Below are positions 32,904 through 42,717 of a DNA stretch of 64,000 nucleotides, piece after piece. The DNA is from Diphasiastrum complanatum. Taxonomy: Eukaryota; Streptophyta; Lycopodiopsida; Lycopodiales; Lycopodiaceae. The notes beneath the pieces are model-generated. The model searched no databases, was not told the DNA's origin, and saw only the letters and a list, made by a program, of their open reading frames with translations. The stretch's first letter is position 1. Each line of letters begins with the position of its first letter. Position numbers and translations under genes: made by a program. The stretch covers positions 62,864,904 to 62,928,903 of the forward strand of contig CM055097.1 in assembly GCA_029204225.1 (NCBI GenBank), in the 5' to 3' direction.

Positions 32904-34376
32904 TCATCTTGTGTGATAAAAAACACTTATTGCGGTTGAAATCCAATTTGAGATTGTCCATGCTATGAATCTGGACTCCCACGATCCACCTAGCATCGTA
33001 GCTCGATAGTACAATCTGGCTACATGCAATTGATCTTGACCATTGTCGGACGCCATAGGGACATTTGGATCAAAGGCCAATGTGGGTAGGCAATCATCCC
33101 ATTTAGTAGAAACAGACGCCAACTTGGTCAAATCATTCACAAAAATAGTCGACTGCCTAACGGTTGAATCTGGTAAATATCTGTACTCGTATGCACAGGT
33201 CTGTAGGGCTCTGTTGAAATCTACTGAGATTATCCAACTGTATTCTTGGTGGATTATGGGCCAATTTGGGGTATAGATATTGATTTGATCGATTGGCACA
33301 CCCAAATCTCTCCATTTATTTCTTCTCGGCATCGGAACGTAGTATGGATCCACCCGAAGTTGGCGAGGGCTCGCTACATAGCTCCTTATTGAATCTGGAG
33401 CTTTCTCAAAAATTGTTCTTCGCCATGGTGGTTGCTCACCCAATGTGAGTAGCTTATCCAATTTTTTTCCGCTTCTATCTCTAATGGCTTGAACTTTATC
33501 ACCCAGCCACCCCTCGAGGACTCATGTGGATGCTGATGTAGAAATGTTTGAATCTGGTCCTCGATGGTGACAGGTTTCTGGAATAAGGGCCTTATTATTT
33601 AAGTAGATGGACCTGTTTCTATGGCTTGAGAAGCCATGGTGGTTTCTTTTCCAGGTGCCCCTTGATCCATTCTAGTATCCATATCTCCCTGATCTTGTTG
33701 TTGAGACGAGAAGGTTGACAAGTCTGGTACTGGGATCTAAGGGGTTGTTTCTAGGACTTGAGTGGTAGATAGTTGCCTTTGCCTTTGCCAACTTAGCCGA
33801 CGCCGGCCCTAGAACTCGGCCAATGTTGTGTGATAGGTCTTGACCTTTTTGAACAAATAATGGGCCTCCTATGGTGGAATAGGATAGTTTGGCACTTTCG
33901 CATTTGGAGATAAGTATCTCTCTCCAGTTTCGTGGCATCCAATTTTCCTTGGATCCTTTCTCGATCCAAGTTTGCCATATCTAGTTGCCCTTGTAATAGC
34001 AACACTTGCTGTTTTGCATCCTGAATAGCCTTATCCACTTGATCTTGCATAGTTGTGAGAGTGTTCTGAAGCATGCCTACATATCATTCCACTTGGTCTT
34101 TTTCAACTCCGCTTTTGACTTTTCTTCATGCTGTTTGGCAATCTTGAGCTCTTGATTCAGCTGGATGACTTTCTGGCTGATTAGAGTGTTTTATGATTCC
34201 AATTCGGAGATGCGCTTCTCCATTGTGGCCTTCTCATCAATCATGGTCTGGATCACTCCCGCAAGGTTAGAGACTAAACCAAGTGTGTCACCAAAATCCA
34301 CGGTTATAGTAGCAACAGCAGCAGCAGATGCAGGAGATTGTCTTGTTTGGCCTTGAAAGTTTCCCTGTGAAGACAT
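32904..34376 (-). pseudogene. Unrecognised decayed ORF with coiled coil
   Basis: I do not recognise this protein. From an ATG at 34374-34376 (MSSQGNFQGQTRQ), the minus strand reads an Ala/Thr-rich start and a heptad-like region (MEKRISELES, then IQLNQELKIAKQHEEKSKAE). A stop and a frameshift lead to a second coiled-coil stretch (MDQVDKAIQDAKQQVLLL-like, 34074-33930). After more shifts and a polar linker, a 185-codon frame (33461-32904) contains DPYYVPMPRRNKWRDLG, IYTPNWPIIHQEYSWI and KWDDCLPTLAFDP. Stops at several points show it is dead. Its neighbours, gypsy and Copia remnants, suggest a retroelement gag-like or accessory ORF, but that is inference. Confidence 0.45.
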
Positions 34377-34380
34377 TTAC

Positions 34381-35570
34381 ATGTTGCAACCCGAAGGTTA
34401 TAACATCGAAGGTAAACAGAATCATGTATGTAAACTCCATGAAGCACTTTATGGCTTGAATAAATATGCTCGAGCATGGTTTCAAAGGATCGATACTTTT
34501 CTTATAGATCACAACTATAAACCAAGCACTTCAAATTCTAATGTCTACTTCAAGTCAATGCAACATTTTTTATTATTATCACTTTGTATGTGGACGACAC
34601 ATTGCTTTTCAGCAACGATATCGATCTAATAAAAGAAGCTAAGACAATGCTATCTTCCACCGATATGGGCAAAGCTCATTACTATCTAGGTATTTAAATC
34701 CAAAGAGATAGAAAACAGCAGTCAATTTACATCACTCAGCAAAGATACATTCACAATGTCTTAATTAGATGTAATATGATGAATTGCAAATTAGCTCTCT
34801 CACTGATGGACCTAGGAATCAAGATGTCGAAGGACCAATGTCCTCGAACAATCAAAGAGAAGGAACAGATGCATGAGTATCCTTACCATTCCATAATAGG
34901 ATTTCTTATGTACGCGTCGATCTGTACCAGATCAAACACAACTTTTGCAGTCGGTTCCTTAAGTTGATTCATGACTAATCTTGGTATTACACATTGGAAG
35001 ACTCTTATCATAGTTTTGAGATATATTCGAGCTACTATGGACTTTTGCATTTGTTATGGAGTAGTCGACAATGACAAACTCAATATTCTTAGTGGTTATT
35101 TAGATGCAAGTTGGGCAAGAGATGTAGACACTCATAAATCCACTTCTGGATTTACATTCTTCCTCAACAATGGTCCTATTTCATGGAGAGTCACAAGCAA
35201 ACTTTGATTGCACTATCTTCTATGAAATCAGAGTATATCACAGCCTCTCAAGCTACAAAGGAATCAATATGGTTAAGAAACTTATTTTCAGACTTTAATC
35301 TGAAATAATATGCTCTGACAACTTTAGTTTGTGATAATTAAAGTGCCATTACTCTACTAGCCAACCCTAGATTTCATTCTAGGAATAAGCACATTGAAAT
35401 TAAGTATCACTATGTCAGAAGCAAAGTTCTCAACAAAGAGGTAAACTTGCAGTGTTGTCGAACGCAAGATATGACACCAAATATTTTCACTAAAACATTA
35501 AGCTTGGATGCACACAGAACATTTTGTGCAGAACTAAGTTTGAAGGTCAAAGCATTTATGGATTCAGATT
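34381..35570 (+). pseudogene. Copia RT C-terminal half and RNase H
   Basis: Domains in order: MLQPEGYNIEGKQNHVCKL, LHEALYGLNKYARAWF, a frameshift near 34570, the catalytic motif WVDDTLLFS-like, then SSTDMGKAHYYLGI, YHSIIGFLMYASICTRSN and RNase H (DASWARDVDTHKSTSG). Later shifts lead to the end of RNase H (NKHIEIKYHYVR). It carries several stops, so it is not functional. The N-terminal RT, integrase and gag are missing. Confidence 0.85.
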
Positions 35571-35579
35571 AAGGGGGAG
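35571..35579 (+). promoter_or_regulatory. Polypurine tract
   Basis: AAGGGGGAG lies directly before the TGTTGG start of the LTR, the usual plus-strand primer site of Copia elements. Confidence 0.85.
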
Positions 35580-36127
35580 TGTTGGATTATTCTACTTTTG
35601 GAGTGACTCAACCGAATAATCTATCTTTAATCTTCATCCACTCTCTACACAGTCTACAAAAATACTCGGAAATCGTTCAACAAGTGGCTCCAACATATCG
35701 GACATCATCCGACATATCGACGATGTCGACGAAAGTCGAAGACTTTGTCCATATGGATGAAAGACAATTATTGTTCCACTTGATATGAAGCTAAAGACTT
35801 GTCCTAACTGCTTTGCACATAAATTTTTGGGAAGTACTAACTGGATGGATGCCATCACGTTACGGCCAACTGCAACCTAATTAGTTGTCCTACTGGATAC
35901 ACGTTAATTGCTTTAGTATAAATAGTTGATCATCAAAGACTCCTAAAAAACAAATTCTCTTTCTCTTTAGAAGGTTTCTTTTAGAGTTCAATTAGAGTAT
36001 TGATATTCGTGCTTACAACTTATCAACATAAGTACATCAAATAGAGTTTTCAGTTACTCAGAGATAGCTTAGAGTACACGGATTTTAATCCACAATTGTT
36101 TTGTGCTCTCATCATCTAATTTGTACA
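35580..36127 (+). repeat. 3' LTR of the Copia element
   Basis: Starts TGTTGG after the polypurine tract and probably ends TACA at 36127. A TATAAATAG box lies at about 35919-35927 and the region before it (35690-35740) has several TCGGAC/TCCGAC/TCGACG palindromic pieces. The 3' boundary is inferred from the TG...CA rule because no second LTR is present. Confidence 0.65.
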
Positions 36128-36227
36128 TGCTACTTACTGAATGAATCTATCATTTTATTGCGTTTAGTATCATGTCAGAATGTATGCTTCTCTGTAGTTA
36201 TTTGTATCTTTTATTGTTTTGTTTGTC

Positions 36228-36385
36228 ATTGTTTGGCTACAAAATCACTTTAGTGCTAATGATTTCAAAGTTGCTAAAATATTGAACGTGATTTCTGACA
36301 TTATAGCTTTGTTCAATATTGATAGGCGCAATAATGTATTAGGAAAGGAGGCTTATTCCGCTGTGCTCAATAATTCGCTTACAGT
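36228..36385 (+). repeat. Direct repeat, copy 1 (pair with 39512-39660)
   Basis: Shares with the second copy the blocks TTGTTTGGCTAC, AATCACT, GATTTCAAAGTT, AACGTGATTTCT, ATTGATAGGCG and TTATTCCGC in the same order. Confidence 0.7.
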
Positions 36386-36611
36386 CTTTGACTTGTCGAA
36401 CCGACTCACTTCAGCTCCCTCTTTTCAACACAATTGATGTGTAATTGACTGGTGCACTAGAAGTTGGTCATACTAGACAATTCTTGTAGCTATGACCATA
36501 TTCACATTCACGACAAAAAGATGTATACTTGTCTTTATGGGGACATTCTGCAATTCAAAGATTTTCACCACATCCAAAACATCCTAATGTAGCTCTTGCC
36601 CATTGTCTTGA

Positions 36612-37460
36612 CTATTGTTGTTGTGCGACAACATAAATAGCATATTGCTCATTTACACAAGGATCTTGATATTGACCAGGTGGTATCATCCATTGACAAG
36701 CATCCAGACTTGATGAATAACACTTTGATTTGAATGAACAAAAGGCTGTTTCATGACTAGTGGAATTGCACAGATGGCAGTACTTATTGGTCACTCTTTT
36801 CTTCATCATTGGACACTCATTCATTATATGGTTCCTAGCCTAGATTCCACACCATACATTTTCCTCATTAGGATATTTCTAGTACATCACCTTCTCGGTA
36901 GCTTTACTAACCCTAGCATGTTGGTCTTCTAGTGCCTTGAGTTTCACATCAAATTGAGCCTGCAATTTTTCCATCTGCGTCTGTTATTTTTGGCCCAGCT
37001 TTTCGAATTCATCCATCATCAATATCGTAATTGCATTGATGTTGGTAGAAGTTGTGGTAGCTCGACCCCATTGTGCCACATCCTAATATGTGGTTCATCA
37101 TCAGAATCCTCATCTTCTTTTCGCACTACATCATCCATTGCTTGTCATTTCTGGATTGCATTCTAATAGGAGATGTTTGATTCGGTTGATTTAATATTTG
37201 ACCATCTCTTTCTTTTCCATCTTGATCTTACTCACAGCAACATGAATGGATCTTCGAGAAACTTCCTTGGCTTGAAGCCTGTGATCAAGGCAACTTTTAC
37301 TTTTTTCACAATTATTATGTTCTTATGGAGTTTGATTGAAATACCAATCTAGCAAATTGCTCTCTTAAGTGATATTGAAAATAGCTTAAGTTTGTCATGT
37401 GGATGAACTTCACCATAGATCTCACAAGCTTCAGTATATGTCTTAAGACGAATTGTTCGC
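36612..37460 (-). pseudogene. Ty3/gypsy gag with zinc knuckles, same family as 62.9 kb
   Basis: On the minus strand the frame near 37460 reads YTEACEIYGEVHPHDKLKLF, matching YEQACEIYDDQTPTEKLILF in the plus-strand gag at 63.27 kb. Further on it has QAQFDVKLKALEDQ (compare FDQKLKALQG near 63.84 kb), then WCGI...NHIMNEC (damaged) and CHLCNSTSHETAFC, a perfect C-x2-C-x4-H-x4-C knuckle. Stops and shifts are frequent. No protease or RT follows before 36.4 kb. Confidence 0.75.
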
Positions 37461-37660
37461 GAATTAGTCGCGAAGAAATAAAAAAATGCATACATTTTGA
37501 GACAAAAAATTGAATGCAATGAAGGATAGTATTGATTAAAAATCATGTAAACTAAGTTTACATGATACATTGGATGAGCCGTCGACCAATTTTGAAGATT
37601 ATATTCAAAAGCTAAACAAATCAATCTTTTAACTTTCATGTTTACCCTGAAAATCAATCC

Positions 37661-39511
37661 TTAGTCTAACCTCAATATCAAATAAGTACTTAAGATGGAA
37701 TAGTTCACCAATTATTAATCTCTGCACTGAAGTACTATATTGACCTTTAGAAGTACACTAAGAGATAATTTTCCTATTGGGTTTGATTCTCTCCAATCTA
37801 ATAACATCATCTTCATGTAACCTCAATTTACATGAATCATTGGGTGAGTTCTCACCTACATTGGAAATCAATGTTCAAAAGTCAAAGATCCAAACAATTA
37901 CAGTCCAAGAGTATCCACAATTACTTGTAGACTTGTCACAAATACTTCTTGGTACCATTACAATTAGGATTTTTTTCAAAAACCTAAAGTACTACAATTC
38001 ATCCACCAAAATCTCTGAGGAGATCCATCAAGATAAAAATGACTTTAACTCAGCTCTGAGTATTTCAGATACTCTCTTGAGTTAAGTGCTCTATTCCTAG
38101 CAACATATGCAAGGAAATAGCAACCATTTAATCTAGACAGAGTTAAACTGCTTCTAAATAACCAGAGATTTTAGGCTGAAAAACAGCACACAAGCATTCC
38201 TTGACTACAATCCGTAAAGAAAGCAAATTCCTCATAAGTAACCAATTACTTTATAAAATGACTGTGAGATCCATACAATATCAAGTATGCATTGGAGTAA
38301 AGAGGCTTAGAGTTCAAATAGCAGATCTAAATTCTTGACTCTCCAAATTTATCAAAAATTACTCATTATCTTAAAAATCCTCACATTTCCTTATAATCTT
38401 CTAATGATCTTTAAGTACCAAATTATGATCCGTCAATCATAAACATTTAGAATATTACGATTCGTCAATCATAATTTACAAAATTCCAAAACCATACTTC
38501 ATCATTAAAAAAATATTGGAGTATATGCACAACATACAACTCAGGAAATATAAGAATCATTCTGAAATCTTTTCCACAAGGAAAATCATTGGATTCCAAG
38601 GACATTCTTTCAAACCAATTCTTAACCAAATTATGAGTTCCAAATTCTACAATCAACCAAGTAATTAAAGACCATTATAACATCTGTCTTTAACAACATA
38701 AACTTTTTTTTCTCTTGGATCTAGCCCCCAAGCCATGCCATGTGATAGCAAGAGGAAAAGAGCTCAATTGGTAACCTAGACCAAAGTTGTCGATGGAATA
38801 ATCACTACCTCAATATATAGAGAGTAGGATCCTGTGCATGAACCCATGCATTCCCCATGCAGGTCAACTATAAATAGGTCACAGCTCTTTATGCATTCCT
38901 CCTGCCTATATTAGTTACATGTACATGCACTACTCCATATGTCTCAATCAGAGTGTCTGGGTCCTCTCGAGGTCATTAGTCACCAACAGGCCTCGACATG
39001 GGATAAAATCTAGGCACGACCAATAATCTCGAGCACTGGAGGGCCGGTCTACCATATTAGGACTATTCCATGTCCTTAACTGAATATGGCCGTAACACTC
39101 TCTATCAACCTTCGCCAACCCTCCTCGATATTTCTAATACAATGTTTTAGCATATCTGAACTAGGAAAAGGTCAATTCCCAAAGAAAAAGACCAGTGAAG
39201 GTTAGTTGTCTGAAAAATAATATTTCTGGTCATCAAAACCCTCGCCAATGTGAAAAATAGCAATTTTATTCCATATGAATATTTGCCAGTTTGTCCAGAC
39301 TTGAATTATATTATTTTTTACCTTCATTCAAGTGGGCGAAGATTAGTTCCCAAAAAAAAAGCCCAGCGAAGAGATTCTCATCAGACTACTCCTGAAGATT
39401 TTCAATCTCAAGAGATGGATAAAAAAGATGAAGGTTATGATTTGTCAGCACCCCATTCTATTATCAAAAGAACACGTCATTTGGAAATATCGAAATATAA
39501 TGGACTCGCCA
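37661..39511. other. No gene seen; possible LTR-retroelement leader
   Basis: Lies upstream (minus strand) of the gypsy gag. A TATAAATAGG box at about 38870-38879 is the only promoter-like signal. Blocks like AGTTCCCAAAxAAAAAG...CAGxGAAG occur at about 39175 and 39346. Confidence 0.35.
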
Positions 39512-39660
39512 ATTGTTTGGCTACGTAATCACTGTAGTACTGGCGATTTCAAAGTTAGTTACTATAAGTTCAAACGTGATTTCTATCACTATTGTTTTGT
39601 TTGAAATTGATAGGCGTAGTCATGCATTGGAAAGATGAAGATAGTTTATTCCGCCATGCA
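39512..39660 (+). repeat. Direct repeat, copy 2 (pair with 36228-36385)
   Basis: See copy 1. The pair flanks the minus-strand gypsy gag, so they might be remnants of its LTRs. Confidence 0.7.
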
Positions 39661-40828
39661 CGAAAAGTTTTCTTTCTAGACACACGAATTATTTTTATTC
39701 GTTTCTTTTCGAGCTATACCTATCTTCTGCACAACACTTCTGACACGCAAGTAAATCATGATGATTGAACTATGAATCTTGTAAACATATCAATGGTAAC
39801 AATTATTTTCTAGTCAAGGTGGTTATCAACTTAGACTCTTTTATTGTCAAGTTTGTAATGATTCCCTCTTACCCTTTCAATGCTTAGAGTTCAAAAAAGT
39901 TATTCCAAAATCAAATCATAAGAGTTTTGTATGATGTCATTTTTACACGTCAATTGAAACATAGATGATAAGAGTTTATAACTTATTTGTGGTTGTGAAG
40001 GTATTAGACCATAATAAGGTACTTCTACAATCTTCTACACTCGTCCAACTCATGATGAATCAACCTATGATGACTACTCTTGTTGTAAGCTGAGGTTGAT
40101 AGCAAGTTACAAAAACATAATAGAAAAGTAATTTTCATGAATTTCATTTGAGTTGCTAACACTCAAAGTATACATTTAACCAAACCTTTGTTCATTCAAA
40201 TATTGTATGATCAAGCTAATGGGATAGTTTGTTGTTGATATAAAACACATTATATGTGTATCATTTGTAGGCTTTTTAATCCTCACAACCAAAATAAGTA
40301 GAAAATTGGCAATGAATGAGTCCAATGCATCTTTGTTACATGCATGTTCTTCGAAATGAAAGTAGTAGATCATAACAAGCATTTACAATAATTGTATAAC
40401 TTGCACCAAAAAATTGAAAGACTGCTAATCAATTCCCACCATTTGAAGAAATTGCATCTCATTTGGCTCCTTATCCATCATTTTTCAACTCTACCAAAAA
40501 GAAATGGTTGTCTCGAGATCTCTACCAAACTTTGCAAACATGAAACAAAAGTTTGGTTTTGTGATACATGAAAAAGCTAAAGAAGCAAGTACTTTCTATT
40601 TCAAAAGACACGATGATGTTGATTTGTTTGGCATCTTTTTGACGATGCAACTAAGATAAAGGCTATAGAAGTTGGACTATGTAGAGTATGTGATGAGAGC
40701 CATGCACATGTCCTTTCATGTAGATCTTCAATCAACCATCTTAAAGTATGTCTAAAAAGCTACACATGCATCAAACACATATGCTCCAAAGAGCATTTTC
40801 ATAATAAAGAGTTATAGACATCTAGCAA

Positions 40829-40830
<2 letters not shown>
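39661..40830. other. No gene seen
   Basis: AT-rich sequence. A short plus-strand stretch at about 40676-40730 reads LCRVCDESHAHVLSCRS, with Cys/His spacing near but not equal to a zinc knuckle. Confidence 0.35.

Positions 40831-40919
<89 letters not shown>
40831..40919. repeat. (GA)n microsatellite
   Basis: About 89 bases of pure GA repeat. The frame MREREREE-type is an artefact. Confidence 0.98.
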
Positions 40920-40922
<3 letters not shown>

Positions 40923-41090
40923 TTGAAAAAAGAATGGAACTGGGAAGTTTTTTCAAAATCGAGAATCATAAAATGTTTGATGGTTTTTTATACAAGCATA
41001 TATACCTTTTTATAAATAAAAGTCTTTGAAAAATTGAGAAGTTCTATAAAATGCAGGTTTTTTTGAGGATAACAAAAAAGAGCTTTCCAC

Positions 41091-41093
<3 letters not shown>

Positions 41094-41138
<45 letters not shown>
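41094..41138. repeat. (GA)n microsatellite
   Basis: About 45 bases of GA repeat. Confidence 0.97.
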
Positions 41139-41140
<2 letters not shown>

Positions 41141-41559
41141 CTGGCCACACATGGACAGTGTCCAAGGATAAGAAAAAAACTCAAGCTCTTGATTCTAAGT
41201 AAAATTCATCTATGTTGTGCTATGTACTAGGGTTGGAATTTGAAAGGCATAGCTTCTTTTATGATTTATTTTTTAAATTACCATATATTGCCTGTCAAAT
41301 GAAATGTCCAAGAACTTTGGCCCCTCCACATGAATCTTATTGTATTCATTCAAGCTGGGAGAGGGGAATCAAGATTTTAGTACTAGGGGCCTCAAGCATT
41401 GAAAGATTTAACATATTTGCATACCTTTCTTTGAAAGAAAAAAAGTCTCTTGAAGGGCAAGGCATCTTGTCAATATGAAGGGTGCTCCATCACCAGTGAT
41501 TCCTGATGAGGTGAATGTTGACGCCACCACCTTGGATGTCAGCCACGCGTCCTCCATTT
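41139..41559. other. No gene seen
   Basis: Intergenic sequence before the putative promoter of the thaumatin-like gene. Confidence 0.4.
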
Positions 41560-42108
41560 CACGTGTGTAAATCTTGATGGTTTATTGTTTACACGTGGCA
41601 AGATCTGAAGACTCATAGAATATCCAATGGTGGTGAGCGTAGAGGGCTGAGTGGCTTAAAGGAAAGGGGCTGGCGGGCCTGTAATTGGACCTCTCACCTT
41701 ACTCCAGCTGGCATCATTGACTCCTTTCCACGTGGTCCCTGCCTGCGTGGGTTAATGGTCCGTTGCCACGTGGGTGGCCCGTTTGCGGTCCCCACCGCAA
41801 GACAATCCCACGTTTACCAACAAATTTAAATTGCCGTTTTGTTTTTAGTTTTTGATTAATTAACTTAAACCTAGTTAAACCTCGGTTTAAGGTTAATTAA
41901 TAAAAATTAAAACAAAATTAAAGTCTCCTTCAACTCGCATCTTCCTTGGGGCACCGCCCTTGTGTTTTGATGACACGGGTGATTTAAGCCTCGCCACCGT
42001 TGGATGCCTTCAGAGACGTCTAGATCTCTCCACGTGTATACGTGAGCCAATTAAAAGTCTCCACGTAGCAACCGTTGGATAGGCAACAAGTGCCCTTTGT
42101 AGCACGTG
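41560..42108 (+). promoter_or_regulatory. G-box/ABRE cluster upstream of the thaumatin-like gene
   Basis: Six CACGTG hexamers lie at 41560, 41593, 41729, 41767, 42031 and 42103, with further ACGT cores at about 41810, 42040 and 42063. G-boxes bind bZIP and bHLH factors, and the ABRE form (ACGTGGC) mediates abscisic acid responses in plants. The cluster ends about 60 bases before a TATA box. Assignment to this gene is inference from position. Confidence 0.6.
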
Positions 42109-42170
42109 GCGATATCTGAGTGGGCCCTCAAGCTCTGTGTGTGTCTCTCTCTCTCTGACATGCTATGGCC

Positions 42171-42177
42171 TATAAGG
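42171..42177 (+). promoter_or_regulatory. TATA box candidate
   Basis: TATAAGG follows the G-box cluster and a short CT tract. Transcription could start near 42200, leaving a leader of roughly 500 bases, possibly itself spliced. Confidence 0.5.
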
Positions 42178-42717
42178 ATATGGGGCAGGAGACGAGAGAG
42201 ATCCGATTTCTTCGAGACATTTCTCCTCGGATCGTAGCGTATTGCTCGAAGATTTACGCTCTAGTGAGGATCAGACCTCCTGAATTGGCAGCTGTGCCAA
42301 AATTTCTGTATTGGGTCTCAGGATTCCATAGCAGTGAGCTCTGATATGCTTCCTAGTCTTCCAGCAAAGCTAATTTTGCATCTATCATGGGCCTTTTATG
42401 ACTATGCTTTTTGGTGTCTATGATTATGGATCAGCCCAGCTGCAGATTTTGGTAAATTGGAGCTGAATCTACTTGAATTGGGTTGCTCATTGTTAGGCTT
42501 GATCAATTAATACCCTGTAAAGCTTCTATTCTGAAAGCTTTTTGCACTCAATTGTCCAAGGTTAATGTTCTGTGCTTAGTACTGTTCAAGTTCGCTTAAC
42601 ACCTCCGAGTGCATAGCTTCAGCTGTCGTTTCGTGAAGTTGGGCAGCGCAGATTATGAAAGGAAGATGGAATCCGTTGTGTGGAATTGTGCAACTTCAAC
42701 AAAGAATTATCACAATT

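Larger units (their letters stand above)
34372..36127 (+). mobile_element. 5'-truncated Copia element: RT, RNase H, PPT, 3' LTR
   Basis: The fragment begins inside the Copia RT and runs to the end of the 3' LTR. It abuts the decayed coiled-coil ORF on the opposite strand. The RT and 3' LTR belong to a Copia family; the RT also matches the minus-strand copy at 58.6-59.0 kb closely. Confidence 0.85.

Noticed and set aside
40676-40730. Zinc-knuckle-like CRVCDESHAHVLSC
   Set aside because: The His positions do not match C-x2-C-x4-H-x4-C, and no gag sequence is adjacent.
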